NCBI GenBank assembly: GCA_001942185.1
Contig: MKJV01000077.1
Coordinates: 1 to 64,000 of the forward strand
Reading direction: 5' to 3'
DNA from: Pseudonocardia sp. CNS-004
GTDB lineage: Bacteria; Actinomycetota; Actinomycetes; Mycobacteriales; Pseudonocardiaceae
DNA length: 64,000 bases
Shown here: positions 29,989-39,239 of the stretch, piece after piece
How positions within the stretch are numbered: position 1 is the first letter of the stretch
Layout of the letters: each line of letters begins with the position of its first letter
Notes under the pieces: generated by a model
What the model was told of the DNA's origin: nothing
What the model saw: only the letters and a program-made list of their open reading frames with translations
Databases searched by the model: none
Translations under genes and position numbers: made by a program

Positions 29989-31060
29989 CGGGCCGCCACT
30001 CCGTCGAAGGCACGTAGTCGATGTCGTAGCCGAACGCCCGCGGACCGGTGAGCTCGATCCCGCGCTCCGTGCGCCACAGCGGGTCGCACGCCCACGCCAG
30101 CACGCTGACCCGCTGGCCGAACCGCAGCATCTCCGTGGAGATGGCCTCCCCCGTCTCCGAGTCGACCACCGTGATGAGGTCCGGCACGCTCACCGCGACC
30201 GCACCGTCCTCGATGACCACCAGGTTCTCGTTCTGGATCTCCACGCGCACGAGGCGCCCCCGGTCGTCGCCGATGCCTTCGATCGTCACCGAGCCGCGGG
30301 TGAAGCCGCCCTCGGCGATCCGCTCGATGTCGATCACCTTGCCGCCGACGACCACCCGCGCGCCGAGCTCGTCGGCGACGTCGGCGACCGGATCGTTCGA
30401 GGCGAGCAGCCGGCGCCCGACGTCGATCGCTCGGCTGACGGTGCGCTCGATGACGGCGCCCTTCGGGCCGATCAGGTGGTGTGCCCCGAGGCACACGCCG
30501 CCTGCGGCGACGGTGAAGGCACGCGCGTGCCGCTCCAGCCAGGCGAAGTCGAGCGTGCGGAGCACCGTGACGTTGCCGATCACGTCACTCAGCACCGCGA
30601 ACTCCCGCGACAGGCCCACGACGTTGTCCGACACCATCGTCGCCTTCGGGAACGCCCGGCCCATCCCGTCCGCGTCGAGCACGGCGAGCCCCAGCGCCGC
30701 GGCCCAGCCGGCGGGCCGCACGCCGTTGCTGCCACCGATCTCGGCCGCCATGATCACGGTCACCGGGCGGTCGATCAGCCGCTCCACCTCCCGCAGCAGG
30801 GTGGCGGCCTGCGCGCTCGCGCCGAGCATCTCGATGCCCACCGACGGCGCGCCGATCCCCGACATGACGATCACCGCGTCGTCCGGTCCCAGCTCGTCGA
30901 CGCCCACCAGCCGCACCGGCCCGTGCCGGTCGATCGCCGCCTCGGCGGTGAGCTGCGGCGTGTGCACGGCCCCGCCACCACCCGTACCGAAGATGGCGGC
31001 ACCGGCCGCGAGCGACGCCACGTCCTCGCGGAGGATCCGCCGCCCAGGGGTCGTGCTCAT
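29985..31060 (-). CDS. DUF917 domain protein
   Basis: About 358 residues. Starts MSTTPGRRILREDVASLAAG with the Gly-rich FGTGGGGAVH, then VIMAAEIGGSNGVRPAGWAA, DADGMGRAFPKATM and the C-terminal GFTRGSVTIEGIGDDRGR. The C-terminal beta domain of DUF917 resembles the swivelling domain of hydantoinase A proteins. The frame breaks about 25 bases before the end; adding one base gives YVPFDGVAAR and a TGA overlapping the next ATG. First gene of the operon, divergent from the PucR regulator. Confidence 0.82.
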
Positions 31061-31093
31061 GGAGAGAGACTAGGAACGGATCCCGATCACAAC

Positions 31094-31134
31094 AATGTGC
31101 TGACAACCCAGAAGATCCGTGCAGAATGTGCTGA
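31094..31134. promoter_or_regulatory. Direct repeat AATGTGCTGA in the divergent DUF917/PucR promoter
   Basis: Two identical 10-base copies at 31094-31103 and 31125-31134, 31 bases apart (about three helical turns), lie in the only gap between the divergent PucR and DUF917 genes. The second copy runs into the likely ATG of the PucR gene. This is the expected place for PucR binding and autoregulation. Confidence 0.5.
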
Positions 31135-32654
31135 TGGAACAGCCCGGCGACTCGGACGCCGGTACGGACGTCGCCACCCTCGACGGGATCATCGCGCAGG
31201 CCGAACGCTTCTCCGTCCAGGTGCTCGCCGGGGACCCCACCGGCGTCGCCGTCGAGGGCGTCGAGATGCTGGCCGTCGACGACCTCGCCACGGCCACGCG
31301 ATCCCACCTCGTCATCGCCTCGCACCCCGGCGGCGGACCCCCACCCCGGACCTACCAGATCGACATCGCGATCCGGCGCTGCATCGCCGCGGAGGTCGCC
31401 TGCCTGGTGTTCGTCGCCCCCGTCACGATCGCCGAGACCTCCCGGGCGCTCGCCGGACGCGCAGGCCTGACCGTCCTCTCCGCCGCGGCCACCCCCTCCG
31501 ACCTCGCGGTCTTCGTCGACCGCTTCGTGCGGGGCGGCGCCGCGGAGGCGCTCTCCCGCGCCGAACACGCGATCGCGACGGTCGGCCGCGTCGCCGCCGC
31601 CGAGCCGTCCGACGTGCGCACGGCCCTGGTCGACGCCGCGAGCGCCGCGCTCGGCGTCCCCCTGCACGTCGTGGACGACCCGACGGTGCGCTGGACCGAC
31701 GCCGACGCCGTCTGCATCGGGGAGGTGCCGGTCGGCAGGCTCGTGGCCGAGCGCCGCGACCCGGCCGCCGCCATCGCACTCCCCGTCGTCGCCGCGGTGC
31801 TGTCACGCGCGTCATCGCGCGAGTCGCTGGACCGCTTCGGCCCGGTCCGCTCACGCGCCGACCTCGTCATCGAGCTGCTCGTCGCCGAGTCCTCCCGCCT
31901 CGACGCCCTCTCCGTCGACGCCGCCCGTGCCGGGCTGCCGGTGCAGCTGTCGCACTCGGTGGCCTGGGTGACCCCGCGCCACCGCGACGACGCCGAACGG
32001 CGGCCGTCCGCCGCCCAGCTCGCCGCCCTCGAACTGCGGGCGCTGCAGCTCGTCGACGAGCGTGCCGAGACGTGGCACGTCGTCGGATTCCACGACAACC
32101 TCGCGATGGTGGTGTCCGAGGAGCCCGGTGCACCGGATCACCAGCGCAGGCTGCGGGAGGTGGTGGCCCGCTTCGTCGAGCTGGCGACGACGACGACCGG
32201 CGAGGACTGGGCCTTCACCGTCGGGCTCGGCACCCCCCAGAGCGGCGCGCCGGGGCTGCGCCAGTCGGCCACCGAGGCCCGCATCGCCGCCGAGTCCGCC
32301 GTCGCGGGCGGGCACCTCGGCAGCACCGTCGTCACCGACGTCACCGGCCTGCGCCGCGTGCTCCTCGACTTCTCCGCCTCACCGCTGAGCCGCACCCTCC
32401 TCGACGACGTCCTCGCCCCGCTCGACGCGCTCGGCCCCGAACGCTGCGACGTCGCCGTCCGCACCCTCCTGGCCTACGTGAGCACCCGCAACTCGCTCGC
32501 CCGCGCGGCCGCCGCGCTCACCCTGCACCCCAACGCCGTCAACTACCGGATCCGGCGCATCGAGCAGACCCTCAACCTCGACCTCGACGACCCCGACACC
32601 CGCTTCTCGGTCGAGCTCGCGTGCCGGCTGCGGCTGGTGACGCGGGCGCGGTGA
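31134..32654 (+). CDS. PucR-family transcriptional regulator
   Basis: 506 residues, intact. N-terminal PucR-type domain (VTIAETSRALAGRAGLTVLS), central GGDEF-like CdaR segment (FTVGLGTPQSGAPGLRQSAT) and the C-terminal helix-turn-helix LLAYVSTRNSLARAAAALTL plus HPNAVNYRIRRIEQTLNLDL typical of PucR/CdaR activators. ATG 31134 is preferred; a GTG at 31119 is also open. No clear ribosome-binding site precedes either, so the message may be leaderless. Probably controls the divergent DUF917-HyuA-Opp operon. Confidence 0.86.
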   Translation: MEQPGDSDAGTDVATLDGIIAQAERFSVQVLAGDPTGVAVEGVEMLAVDDLATATRSHLVIASHPGGGPPPRTYQIDIAIRRCIAAEVACLVFVAPVTIAETSRALAGRAGLTVLSAAATPSDLAVFVDRFVRGGAAEALSRAEHAIATVGRVAAAEPSDVRTALVDAASAALGVPLHVVDDPTVRWTDADAVCIGEVPVGRLVAERRDPAAAIALPVVAAVLSRASSRESLDRFGPVRSRADLVIELLVAESSRLDALSVDAARAGLPVQLSHSVAWVTPRHRDDAERRPSAAQLAALELRALQLVDERAETWHVVGFHDNLAMVVSEEPGAPDHQRRLREVVARFVELATTTTGEDWAFTVGLGTPQSGAPGLRQSATEARIAAESAVAGGHLGSTVVTDVTGLRRVLLDFSASPLSRTLLDDVLAPLDALGPERCDVAVRTLLAYVSTRNSLARAAAALTLHPNAVNYRIRRIEQTLNLDLDDPDTRFSVELACRLRLVTRAR

Positions 32655-32656
32655 GC

Positions 32657-33056
32657 TCACTCGGCGTTGTCGCGTCCGTCTCGGCGTGGGAGCCGGTGTG
32701 TGTGGCCGAGCCAGTCGTCCAGCTGCTGCGGCGAGGTGAACCGGCGGACGTCCGGACCGACCGGGCTGCTGCTCCAGGCCCGCATGCGAGCCCGCTTGCG
32801 CCGGAATGATCGGAAATGCCACCGGACGATCGAGTCTCGCGCGACTGTAGGCGGTGTCGCGAATCCATTCCTCGCCTGCGCAGATCTCTTCGATCCGTCG
32901 CCTCTGCTCATCGATCGGCACGGCGACCCAGTTCTGTTCCCAGGTCAGATCGTCCACCGAGTGCCACGGCAGCCCGGTGGCCTCCGCGGCGGTGTCGAGG
33001 ATGCGCTGCCCGGCACCGGCATCCACACCACGGGTGGTGCTCGACGGTTCCTCCAA
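32657..33056 (-). pseudogene. Remnant of an adenylate-kinase-like P-loop NTPase
   Basis: The N-terminal piece keeps LDTAAEATGLPWHSVDDLTW, VPIDEQRRRIEEICAGEEWI and DTAYSRARLD, which resemble the start of small kinase/topology-modulation-like proteins. The Walker A GxxGxGKS that should precede it is absent (it reads GVDAGAGQR). The C-terminal piece in another frame ends VRRFTSPQQLDDWLGH, the usual tail of that family. The middle is missing. Less GC-biased codon use than its neighbours also fits decay. Confidence 0.6.
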
Positions 33057-33088
33057 CGATCACGGGCCACGACCGGGCGGTCGCCCTG

Positions 33089-33138
33089 TTGACTCGACGT
33101 GGTGCCACCTACATAATACTCCGTAGTATCGCAGGTGG
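33089..33138 (+). promoter_or_regulatory. Sigma-70-type promoter with overlapping dyad operator
   Basis: TTGACT (33089-33094), a 17-base spacer and CATAAT (33112-33117) form the best consensus promoter in the window. A dyad overlaps the -10 and start point: ATACT (33116-33120) with AGTAT (33125-33129), nested inside CCACCT (33105-33110) with AGGTGG (33133-33138). It lies 150 bases before the symporter ATG, so a long leader follows. Confidence 0.6.
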
Positions 33139-33288
33139 GAGGCCATCTCGCTGTGCGCGAACTGCTGGCAAAGGCGCCGTCGAGACCGGGGCCGTGGCCC
33201 CGCACTCCTCGTGGCGCACGGTGTCCGATGCCTCGGCGCGCCGCGCGCGACCCTCTTGCCGCATCCCTTCGTCGCAAAGAGGTTTCGC

Positions 33289-34779
33289 ATGACGCCCGTC
33301 ATCGTCATCGCGCTGATCTATTTCGCCGTCATGTTCGCGATCGGCTACTGGGCGAAGTCGCGCATGAACTCGTCACGGGACTTCCTCGTCGCAGGCCAGA
33401 CGCTCGGCTTCTTCGTGATGGCCATCGGCACGTTCGCGTCGATCCAAAGTGGATTCGGCATGATCGGGCACACCGCGAACACGTACTCGTGGGGCGTACA
33501 GGCCCTGCTGGCGGCGGCGCTGCTGGTCCCGCTGGCCTTCGCCGTGTCGTGGTTCCTGCTCGGCTCTCGCCTGTACCGACTGGCACGGCGGTACGACGTG
33601 TACTCGATCCCCGACGTCATCGCGATCCGCTATCCCGGCAAATGGGCTCACCTGTCGATGTCGGTGGCGATGTTCGTGGGGTCGGTCGCGTACATGACGG
33701 CGCAGGTCACCGCGACCGGTGTGATCATGGCCCTCATCTTCGACATGTCGGTCACGCTCGGCGCGATCATCGGCTCCGCCGTCATGGCGGCCTACACCAT
33801 CGCCGGCGGCATGCTCGCCGGCGCCTGGACCGACTTCCTCCAGGGACTGCTGATGGTCGGGATGTCCATCGGGACGTTCTTCGTGGCGACCAACACCGTC
33901 GGCGGGTGGGGCAGCATGCTCGACACCATCGCCGGCCACGACCCCGACTTCCTGCGGCTCGACGCCTCGCAGCCCCTGACCTACGTCTACGCGTTCGTCG
34001 TCATGGCGCTGCTGGGTGCCGTGGCGCAACCACAGCTGATCACGAAGTTCCTGATGTTGCGTTCCGCCGCGGAGCTGAAGTGGGGCGCGCTGGTCGCCGC
34101 GATCGCCTACGCGACCACCACCCTGTTCGCGCTCAGCGTCGGCCTGTCGATGCGCGCGCTGACGATCCAGGGGCGGGCGCCGGAACTGTCGGACGTCGAC
34201 AACACGACGACGTGGTTCTTCGACAACATGGTCTCTCCGGTGTTCGCCGGACTCGTCCTCGCCGGACTCCTCGCGGCGATCATGTCGAGCGCCAACTCGT
34301 TCGTCGCCGTCGGTGCGTCCGCACTGATGCGGGACCTCCCGAGCGCACTGGGCATCACCGTGCGAAACGAGATTCTCTGGGCACGCCTGGCCAGCGTCGT
34401 CGTCGTGGGGTGCTCGATGGTCTTCGCGCTCTACCTGTCCCAGGTCGTGTTCCTGCTCGGCGCCATCGGCTGGGCGGCATTCGCGGCGGCGATCTTCGGT
34501 CCACTCGTCCTCGGCCTGTACTGGCGGCGCGCGACGGCCTTGGCGACCACGGTCGCGGTCACCTTCGGCGTCGTCGCGAATCTCCTCTCGACGATCCTGA
34601 CGACGCAAGGGATCATCACGCTCCCGACCTACGTCCAGACCGGCGGCCTGATCACCTGCCTGGGCATCGTCGTCTTCATCGTCGTCGCCGTCACCGTTCC
34701 GTCCCGCGCTTCGCTCGACCGGTTCGTCGAGATGAACGGTCCGCACGAGGTTTCGCAGCCGAAACCGGTTGAGGGGTGA
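33289..34779 (+). CDS. Sodium:solute symporter (SSS family)
   Basis: Intact 496-residue membrane transporter with about 13 helices. It has YWAKSRMNSSRDFLVAGQTL near the start, AGGMLAGAWTDFLQGLLMVG (the SSS core motif) and MSSANSFVAVGASALMRDL. The ATG at 33289 follows AGAGG. Sodium-coupled uptake of an organic acid, amino acid or similar compound is expected; the substrate cannot be told. It is followed four bases later by a small membrane protein gene, probably a partner. Confidence 0.88.
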   Translation: MTPVIVIALIYFAVMFAIGYWAKSRMNSSRDFLVAGQTLGFFVMAIGTFASIQSGFGMIGHTANTYSWGVQALLAAALLVPLAFAVSWFLLGSRLYRLARRYDVYSIPDVIAIRYPGKWAHLSMSVAMFVGSVAYMTAQVTATGVIMALIFDMSVTLGAIIGSAVMAAYTIAGGMLAGAWTDFLQGLLMVGMSIGTFFVATNTVGGWGSMLDTIAGHDPDFLRLDASQPLTYVYAFVVMALLGAVAQPQLITKFLMLRSAAELKWGALVAAIAYATTTLFALSVGLSMRALTIQGRAPELSDVDNTTTWFFDNMVSPVFAGLVLAGLLAAIMSSANSFVAVGASALMRDLPSALGITVRNEILWARLASVVVVGCSMVFALYLSQVVFLLGAIGWAAFAAAIFGPLVLGLYWRRATALATTVAVTFGVVANLLSTILTTQGIITLPTYVQTGGLITCLGIVVFIVVAVTVPSRASLDRFVEMNGPHEVSQPKPVEG

Positions 34780-34783
34780 TCGT

Positions 34784-35202
34784 ATGAACACCGATCGCAT
34801 CGACAGGATCGACCGAATGGTCGCCGTCTGTTTCGTGACGATGCTGGTCGCCGTCGCGGGGATGTTCTTCGATGTCTGGCGGCTGGTCTACTACGCGATT
34901 CCGGTACTGACCGGTCTCTTCATGCTCATGGGCGCGCTGGACAAACGGGACGAGTGGCGGACCTCGGTGGTCGCGCCCGTCGCCGCGTTCGGCGGCGCGC
35001 TGCTCGTCCTGTTCGCGATCGCCGACGCGTGCTGTACACGGATGCGATGTTCGGTGGCCTGCCCGCGGCGACCGGCACGTTCCTCTACGTGATCTGGCCG
35101 GTGGCCACCGTGGGAGGTGCACTCCTGTTCGCCTGGGTCTACCAGACGTGGCTGCGCCACGACCTCACAGACCTCGAGCAGCCCGACCGGACGGCAGGCT
35201 GA
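34784..35202 (+). CDS. Small membrane protein, putative symporter partner
   Basis: Starts MNTDRIDRIDRMVAVCFVTM with a charged head and three or four helices (WRLVYYAIPVLTGLFMLMGA, FGGALLVLFAIADA, FLYVIWPVATVGGALLFAWV). The frame shifts near 35030; repaired length is about 139 residues. Its position right after an SSS gene resembles other SSS transporters that carry a small accessory membrane protein. I do not recognise a specific DUF. Confidence 0.65.
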
Positions 35203-35225
35203 AGCCCGCCGCGAGGTGGACCAGG

Positions 35226-35304
35226 ACTACCCCCGCAGCAGGTCGCCTGGTTGGTCTACCGCGACGTGCCCATCACCTTCGAGGTCACGGTGGAGGAGTC
35301 GTGA
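35226..35304 (+). other. Possible 3' gene fragment
   Basis: In one plus-strand frame this stretch reads PPQQVAWLVYRDVPITFEV and ends TVEES with a stop at 35302. The codon bias is coding-like, but there is no start or upstream continuation. It sits between the small membrane protein and the cupin gene, which ends at 35285 on the other strand. It may be a leftover of a deleted gene, or chance. Confidence 0.2.
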
Positions 35305-35680
35305 CATCCGGTGAGGCCGCCGGTTGCGCAGCCAGGTTGCGGATGCCGACGATCGTGCTCGACGCGCCGTCGGGGTTGGGGCCGTAGATCGCGAGCATGC
35401 GGGCGTGCTCCGGGGCCCAGTAGCGGCCGCGCGATCCCGCGGGCACCCGGACGACCTGGCCGGCGGGGACCTCCACGGTCTCGCCATCGCACTCGACCAT
35501 CAGGGTGCCCTCGAGGACGTAGTTGAACTCGTCGTGCGGGTGCTCGTCGATCCACTCCTGCGCGCTGAGCTCCCACTCCATCAGCGCGACGCCCGGCCAG
35601 CCGGCGGCGGTGGGGGCGACGAAGGCGCGGCTGCGGGTGGCGCCGCCGCGCGCGCCTCCGGGGAAGACGGTCGGGGGCAT
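35285..35680 (-). CDS. Cupin-domain protein
   Basis: Intact 131 residues with a single cupin: EHPHDEFNYVLEGTLMVE (metal His/Glu motif 1) and VRVPAGSRGRYWAPEHARM (motif 2). It resembles EutQ/ethanolamine-type small cupins by eye. The ATG at 35680 is one base after the amidohydrolase TGA (TGACATG), so it is the last gene of the ten-gene operon. Could be an isomerase, a dioxygenase-like enzyme or a binding protein. Confidence 0.8.
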   Translation of the reverse strand: MPPTVFPGGARGGATRSRAFVAPTAAGWPGVALMEWELSAQEWIDEHPHDEFNYVLEGTLMVECDGETVEVPAGQVVRVPAGSRGRYWAPEHARMLAIYGPNPDGASSTIVGIRNLAAQPAASPDVTTPPP

Positions 35681-35681
35681 G

Positions 35682-37156
35682 TCAGATCCCCCGCCAGGTC
35701 CAGCGCCCGCCGACGAGGGTGCCGGCCACCGGCAGGTCCCGCAGCCGTTCCGCGGACACCGTGTACGGGTCGTCGTCGAGGACCGCGAGGTCGGCGACGT
35801 CGCCCACCTCGACACGGGTGCGGCCGCGCATGCTCGCGGCGAGCGCGACATCGAGGGACACCCGCTGTTCCGGATGCCACGGGGTCCGGTCGTCGCGGCT
35901 GCGGGACGTGGCCGCGGCGATCGCGAACCAGGGGTCCAGCACCGCGACCGGGGCGTCCGACCCGAACCGCAGCGTCGCGCCCGCGTCGTGCAGCGATGCG
36001 TAGGCGAACGCGCGGCCGGTGCGGCCGGGCCAGTGCAGGTCGGCGACGTCGCGGTCGTCCATCGCGTGCTCGGGCTGCACGCTCGCGACGAGCCCGAGCG
36101 GTGCGAACCGGGCGAAGTCCTCGGCGCGCACGAGTTGGGCGTGCTCGATGACACCGGGGATGCCGAGCTCCTCGAATGTGTCGATGACGGCGGTGTTCGC
36201 GCGGTCGCCGATCGCGTGGATCGCGCCGCCGATGCCGTGGGCGTCCGCCCGCTCCAGCAGGCCGCGCAGTTCGGCGGGCGAGACGTGGAGACGCCGCACG
36301 CGTGTGGCAGGTGGGCGGCGATGCCCGGGTACGGGTCCCAGCAGAACGCGGTCCGGGTGTTGAGCGACCCGTCCACGACGACCTTGAGCCGGCCCATCGT
36401 GACCAGGCCGCGCGGCTCGAGGACGTCGCCGGTGCGCAGCCCGCGCGCGATCGCGGCGTCGAGGCGGTGCGGCCACACCGAGGCCTCCACGCGAAGGCTG
36501 TCGACCCCGGCCGCGACGCGTTCCGGCCACTGGGCGAGGTTGTCGGTGTTCTCGAACTCGACGATGCCGACGACGCCGCGCCGGGCCGCCGCCTGCGCCG
36601 CTTCCCGGAACGCGTCGGTCGTCGGTGGCGAGGCCGCAGCCAGCTTCGGGCCGACCGCGTACCAGTCGGTCTCGCGCAGCACACCCGACTCGTCCGGCGT
36701 CGCGTCGAACCGCGCCGCGGCGGCGGAGTTGACCCAGGCGCAGTGCAGGTCGCCCGCGATCAGGACGACGGGCGTCGAGCCGGTCACCTCGTCGAGCGCG
36801 CGCAGCGTCGGGGGCGACGACCAGGTGCCGTCGCGGAAGCCGTACCCGGTGACGACCGCGCCCTCGCGGTGCTCGGCCGTGCCCAGCGCGGCGCGGACCC
36901 GGTCCAGGACGTCCTCGGCGCTCGTCGTGCCCGACAGGTCGAACCGTGCGCGCCGGATCGTCCACTGCGTGAAGTGCACGTGCTCGTCCCAGAGACCCGG
37001 CGTCAGGATTCGCCCGTCGAGGTCGATCGACTCCGCACCGCTGGGTCCGCCGGTGCCCGCCGGTGCGACGGCCGTGATCCGGCCATCGTCGACGTGCACG
37101 TCGACGGGCTCGCCGCCGCCCAGGAACCTCGCATTGCGCAACTCCACCGCTGTCAT
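35682..37156 (-). CDS. Amidohydrolase family protein (YtcJ-like)
   Basis: Metal-dependent hydrolase. The N-terminal beta domain leads to ILTPGLWDEHVHFTQWTIRR, with an HVH metal motif; later come VVVDGSLNTRTA, IGGAIHAIGDRANTAVID, IEHAQLV and LRFGSDAPVAVLDPW, with the catalytic Asp. These match the YtcJ/N-acyl-amino-acid or imidazolonepropionase-like group. One base is missing near 36295. About 491 residues. ATG 37156 overlaps the dipeptidase-like stop by four bases. Confidence 0.86.
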
Positions 37157-38115
37157 CCCTTCCACACCACCCGGTACAGGCGCAGCCAGTTGTCCCCCAT
37201 CACCTTGGCGACCTCGTCGTCGCGGTAGCCGCGGCCGCGCAGGCCCTCGGCGACGTTCGGCATGTCGACGCTCCCCTTCAGCCCGGCGACCACCGGGTTC
37301 GGCTCGGGGACCCGGATGTCGAAATGCGGGGTGGTGCCGTGCAGCCGCCCCAGGTACGGCCAGAAGTCCCAGTCCCGCCCCTCGCAGAAGTCCGAGGCGA
37401 TGCCGACGTGGTCGATGCCCGCGACCTCGATGAGCCGCTCCACGCCGTCCAGGTACTCGGCGAGGTCGGCGTCGAACCGGCTCGGCAGGAACTGGGGGAA
37501 CGCGTTCGCCCCGACGACGCCGCCGTTCGCGACGAGCGCCCTGACCAGGTCGGCGGGCTTGTTGCGGGGGCTGTCGAAGAACTCGCGCAGGTTCGTGTGC
37601 GTGAACGCGACGGGCTGCTCCGACACCTCGATCGTGTGGAGGCTGCTGCGGTCGCCCACGTGCGAGAGGTCGATGAGGATCCCCAGCTCGTTGAGCTTGC
37701 GGACCGTGCGGACGCCGAACAGGCTCAGGCCGTCGTCGTTCGGTTCGAGGCAGCCGTTCGCGACGAGGTTGCGGACGTTGTAGGCGAGCTGCACGATCCG
37801 CACGCCCAGCACGTGGAACGCCTCGAGGCGCTCGATGTCGTTGCCGATCGGGGAGATGTTCTGCCAGCCCAGGATGATCCCGGCCGTGCCGTCGCGGTGG
37901 GCCGCGTGGATGTCGTCGACGGTGCGGACGTGGCGCACCCTCTCGGCGTCCTCCCGGAACCGGCGGTGCCACCTGGCCGTCTCGTCGACGGTCTGCTCGA
38001 AACCCTCCCAGATGGCGATCGTCGCGTTGACGGCCGTCACGCCACCGCGGACCAGGTTGTCGACGACGTCCGGCGAGTCCCAGTTGCTCGGGTTGCAACC
38101 GTCGATCGTGATCAC
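37153..38115 (-). CDS. M19 membrane-dipeptidase-family protein lacking N-terminal metal ligands
   Basis: Intact 320 residues. Family features are LGVRIVQLAYNVRNL, GILIDLSHVGDRSSLHTIE, VAFTHTNLREFF and IDHVGIASDFCEG. The canonical DGHxDL start, which supplies His and Asp ligands in renal dipeptidase, is replaced by IDGCNPSNWDS, and the bridging Glu site reads LGWQNISPIGNDIERL. This pattern resembles the divergent M19 proteins found beside glycine-betaine/dimethylglycine catabolic genes in pseudomonads. That fits the sarcosine-oxidase-like neighbour, whose stop its GTG overlaps by four bases. Peptidase activity should not be assumed. Confidence 0.82.
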   Translation of the reverse strand: MITIDGCNPSNWDSPDVVDNLVRGGVTAVNATIAIWEGFEQTVDETARWHRRFREDAERVRHVRTVDDIHAAHRDGTAGIILGWQNISPIGNDIERLEAFHVLGVRIVQLAYNVRNLVANGCLEPNDDGLSLFGVRTVRKLNELGILIDLSHVGDRSSLHTIEVSEQPVAFTHTNLREFFDSPRNKPADLVRALVANGGVVGANAFPQFLPSRFDADLAEYLDGVERLIEVAGIDHVGIASDFCEGRDWDFWPYLGRLHGTTPHFDIRVPEPNPVVAGLKGSVDMPNVAEGLRGRGYRDDEVAKVMGDNWLRLYRVVWKG

Positions 38116-39237
38116 GAGGCGACCGCCAGGTGTGGCGCGAAGGCGGAGATGTCGTCGCCGGTGCCGCCGTCGGCGGCGAGCTCGGCGAGGATCCGCCCGA
38201 TCGCCGGGGTGAACTTGAACGCGTGCCCGGCGCCGAGCGCGACGAGGACGTCCGAGTGCTGCGCGAGGGGGCCGATGGCGAACCGGCGGTCCGGCGTGAT
38301 GGCGTACTGGCACGTCACGGTGCGCAGGGCGGGCCCGCTGCCGGGGATGGTCGATCCCATGAACGACGACAGCTGGTCGAGCAGCTGCGGCGACGGCACG
38401 AAGGTGCGCTCGTCGGGTGCCATCAGGTTGTCCGACCGGTCCCGCGCGGCCTTGATCGTCGGTTCGCCGTAGGTCGGGAAGCCGTAGAAGCAGAAGGTGT
38501 CCTCCCAGATCCACACCGGGAAGCGGTCGCGGTCGAACGCGGCCGGGTCGGCCGGCTTGAAGTAGGTGACCTGCTCCTGCATGGTGATCAGCGGGATGGC
38601 GGCGTCGAGCGGTTCGAGCAGCCGGTTGGTCCAGGCGTCGGTGGCGAGCACGACCTTCCGCGCGCGCACGTCGCCGCCCGCGGTGTGGACGACGACGCCG
38701 GACTCCCCCGGGCTCAGCCGCTGCACCGGCGTGCGGTCCCTGATCACGGCACCGTGCGCCCTGGCCTGCATCTGCAAGGCGGCCACCGAGCGCGACGCGT
38801 GGACGATTCCGGAGTCCGGGGTGTAGACGGTCTCGACGTTCTCCGGCACGGCGAACTGCGGCCAGCGGGAGCGCACCTGCCCCGCGTCGAGGAACTCGTA
38901 GGGCACGCCCTCGGATTCCAGGCTCGACGCGAAGTCGCCCGCGACGTACGGCCCGTCGACCGGGCAGAAGACCAGACCGCCCGTGACGGTCACGAGCTTC
39001 TCGCCAGACACGGCCTCGAAATCGGCCCAGTCGTGGTAGGCCGCCTGCGCGAGGCGCACGTACGCGGGCTTGCCGTAGGACGTCCGGACGATGCGCGAGG
39101 TGTCGTGCGAGGCGCCGCGCACGTGCCCGAGCTCGAACTGCTCGAAGGCGACGACGGCGACGCCTTGCGGGCGAGGTGGTAGGCCGGGGCGCTGCCGAGG
39201 GCGCCATCCCGACGACGGCCACGTCGAACGCTTCCAT
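38112..39237 (-). CDS. FAD-dependent oxidoreductase, sarcosine-oxidase (MSOX/DAO) family
   Basis: Oxidises an amine or N-methyl amino acid at a covalent flavin (family knowledge). The FAD motif GMGALGSAPAYHLARKG appears only after restoring one G near 39208 and one near 39170. Downstream: RGASHDTSRIVRTSYGKPAY, ITMQEQVTYFKP, and RTVTCQYAITPDRRFAIG, whose Cys matches the covalent FAD site of monomeric sarcosine oxidases. The C-terminal GAGHAFKFTPAIGRILAEL is typical. About 375 residues. ATG 39237 lies two bases after the IclR stop. Confidence 0.85.
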
Positions 39238-39239
39238 GC

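Noticed and set aside
29765..32809. 1014-codon plus-strand frame spanning DUF917, the divergent promoter and the PucR gene
   Set aside because: It runs through two well-supported genes in the wrong frame or strand; not a real protein.
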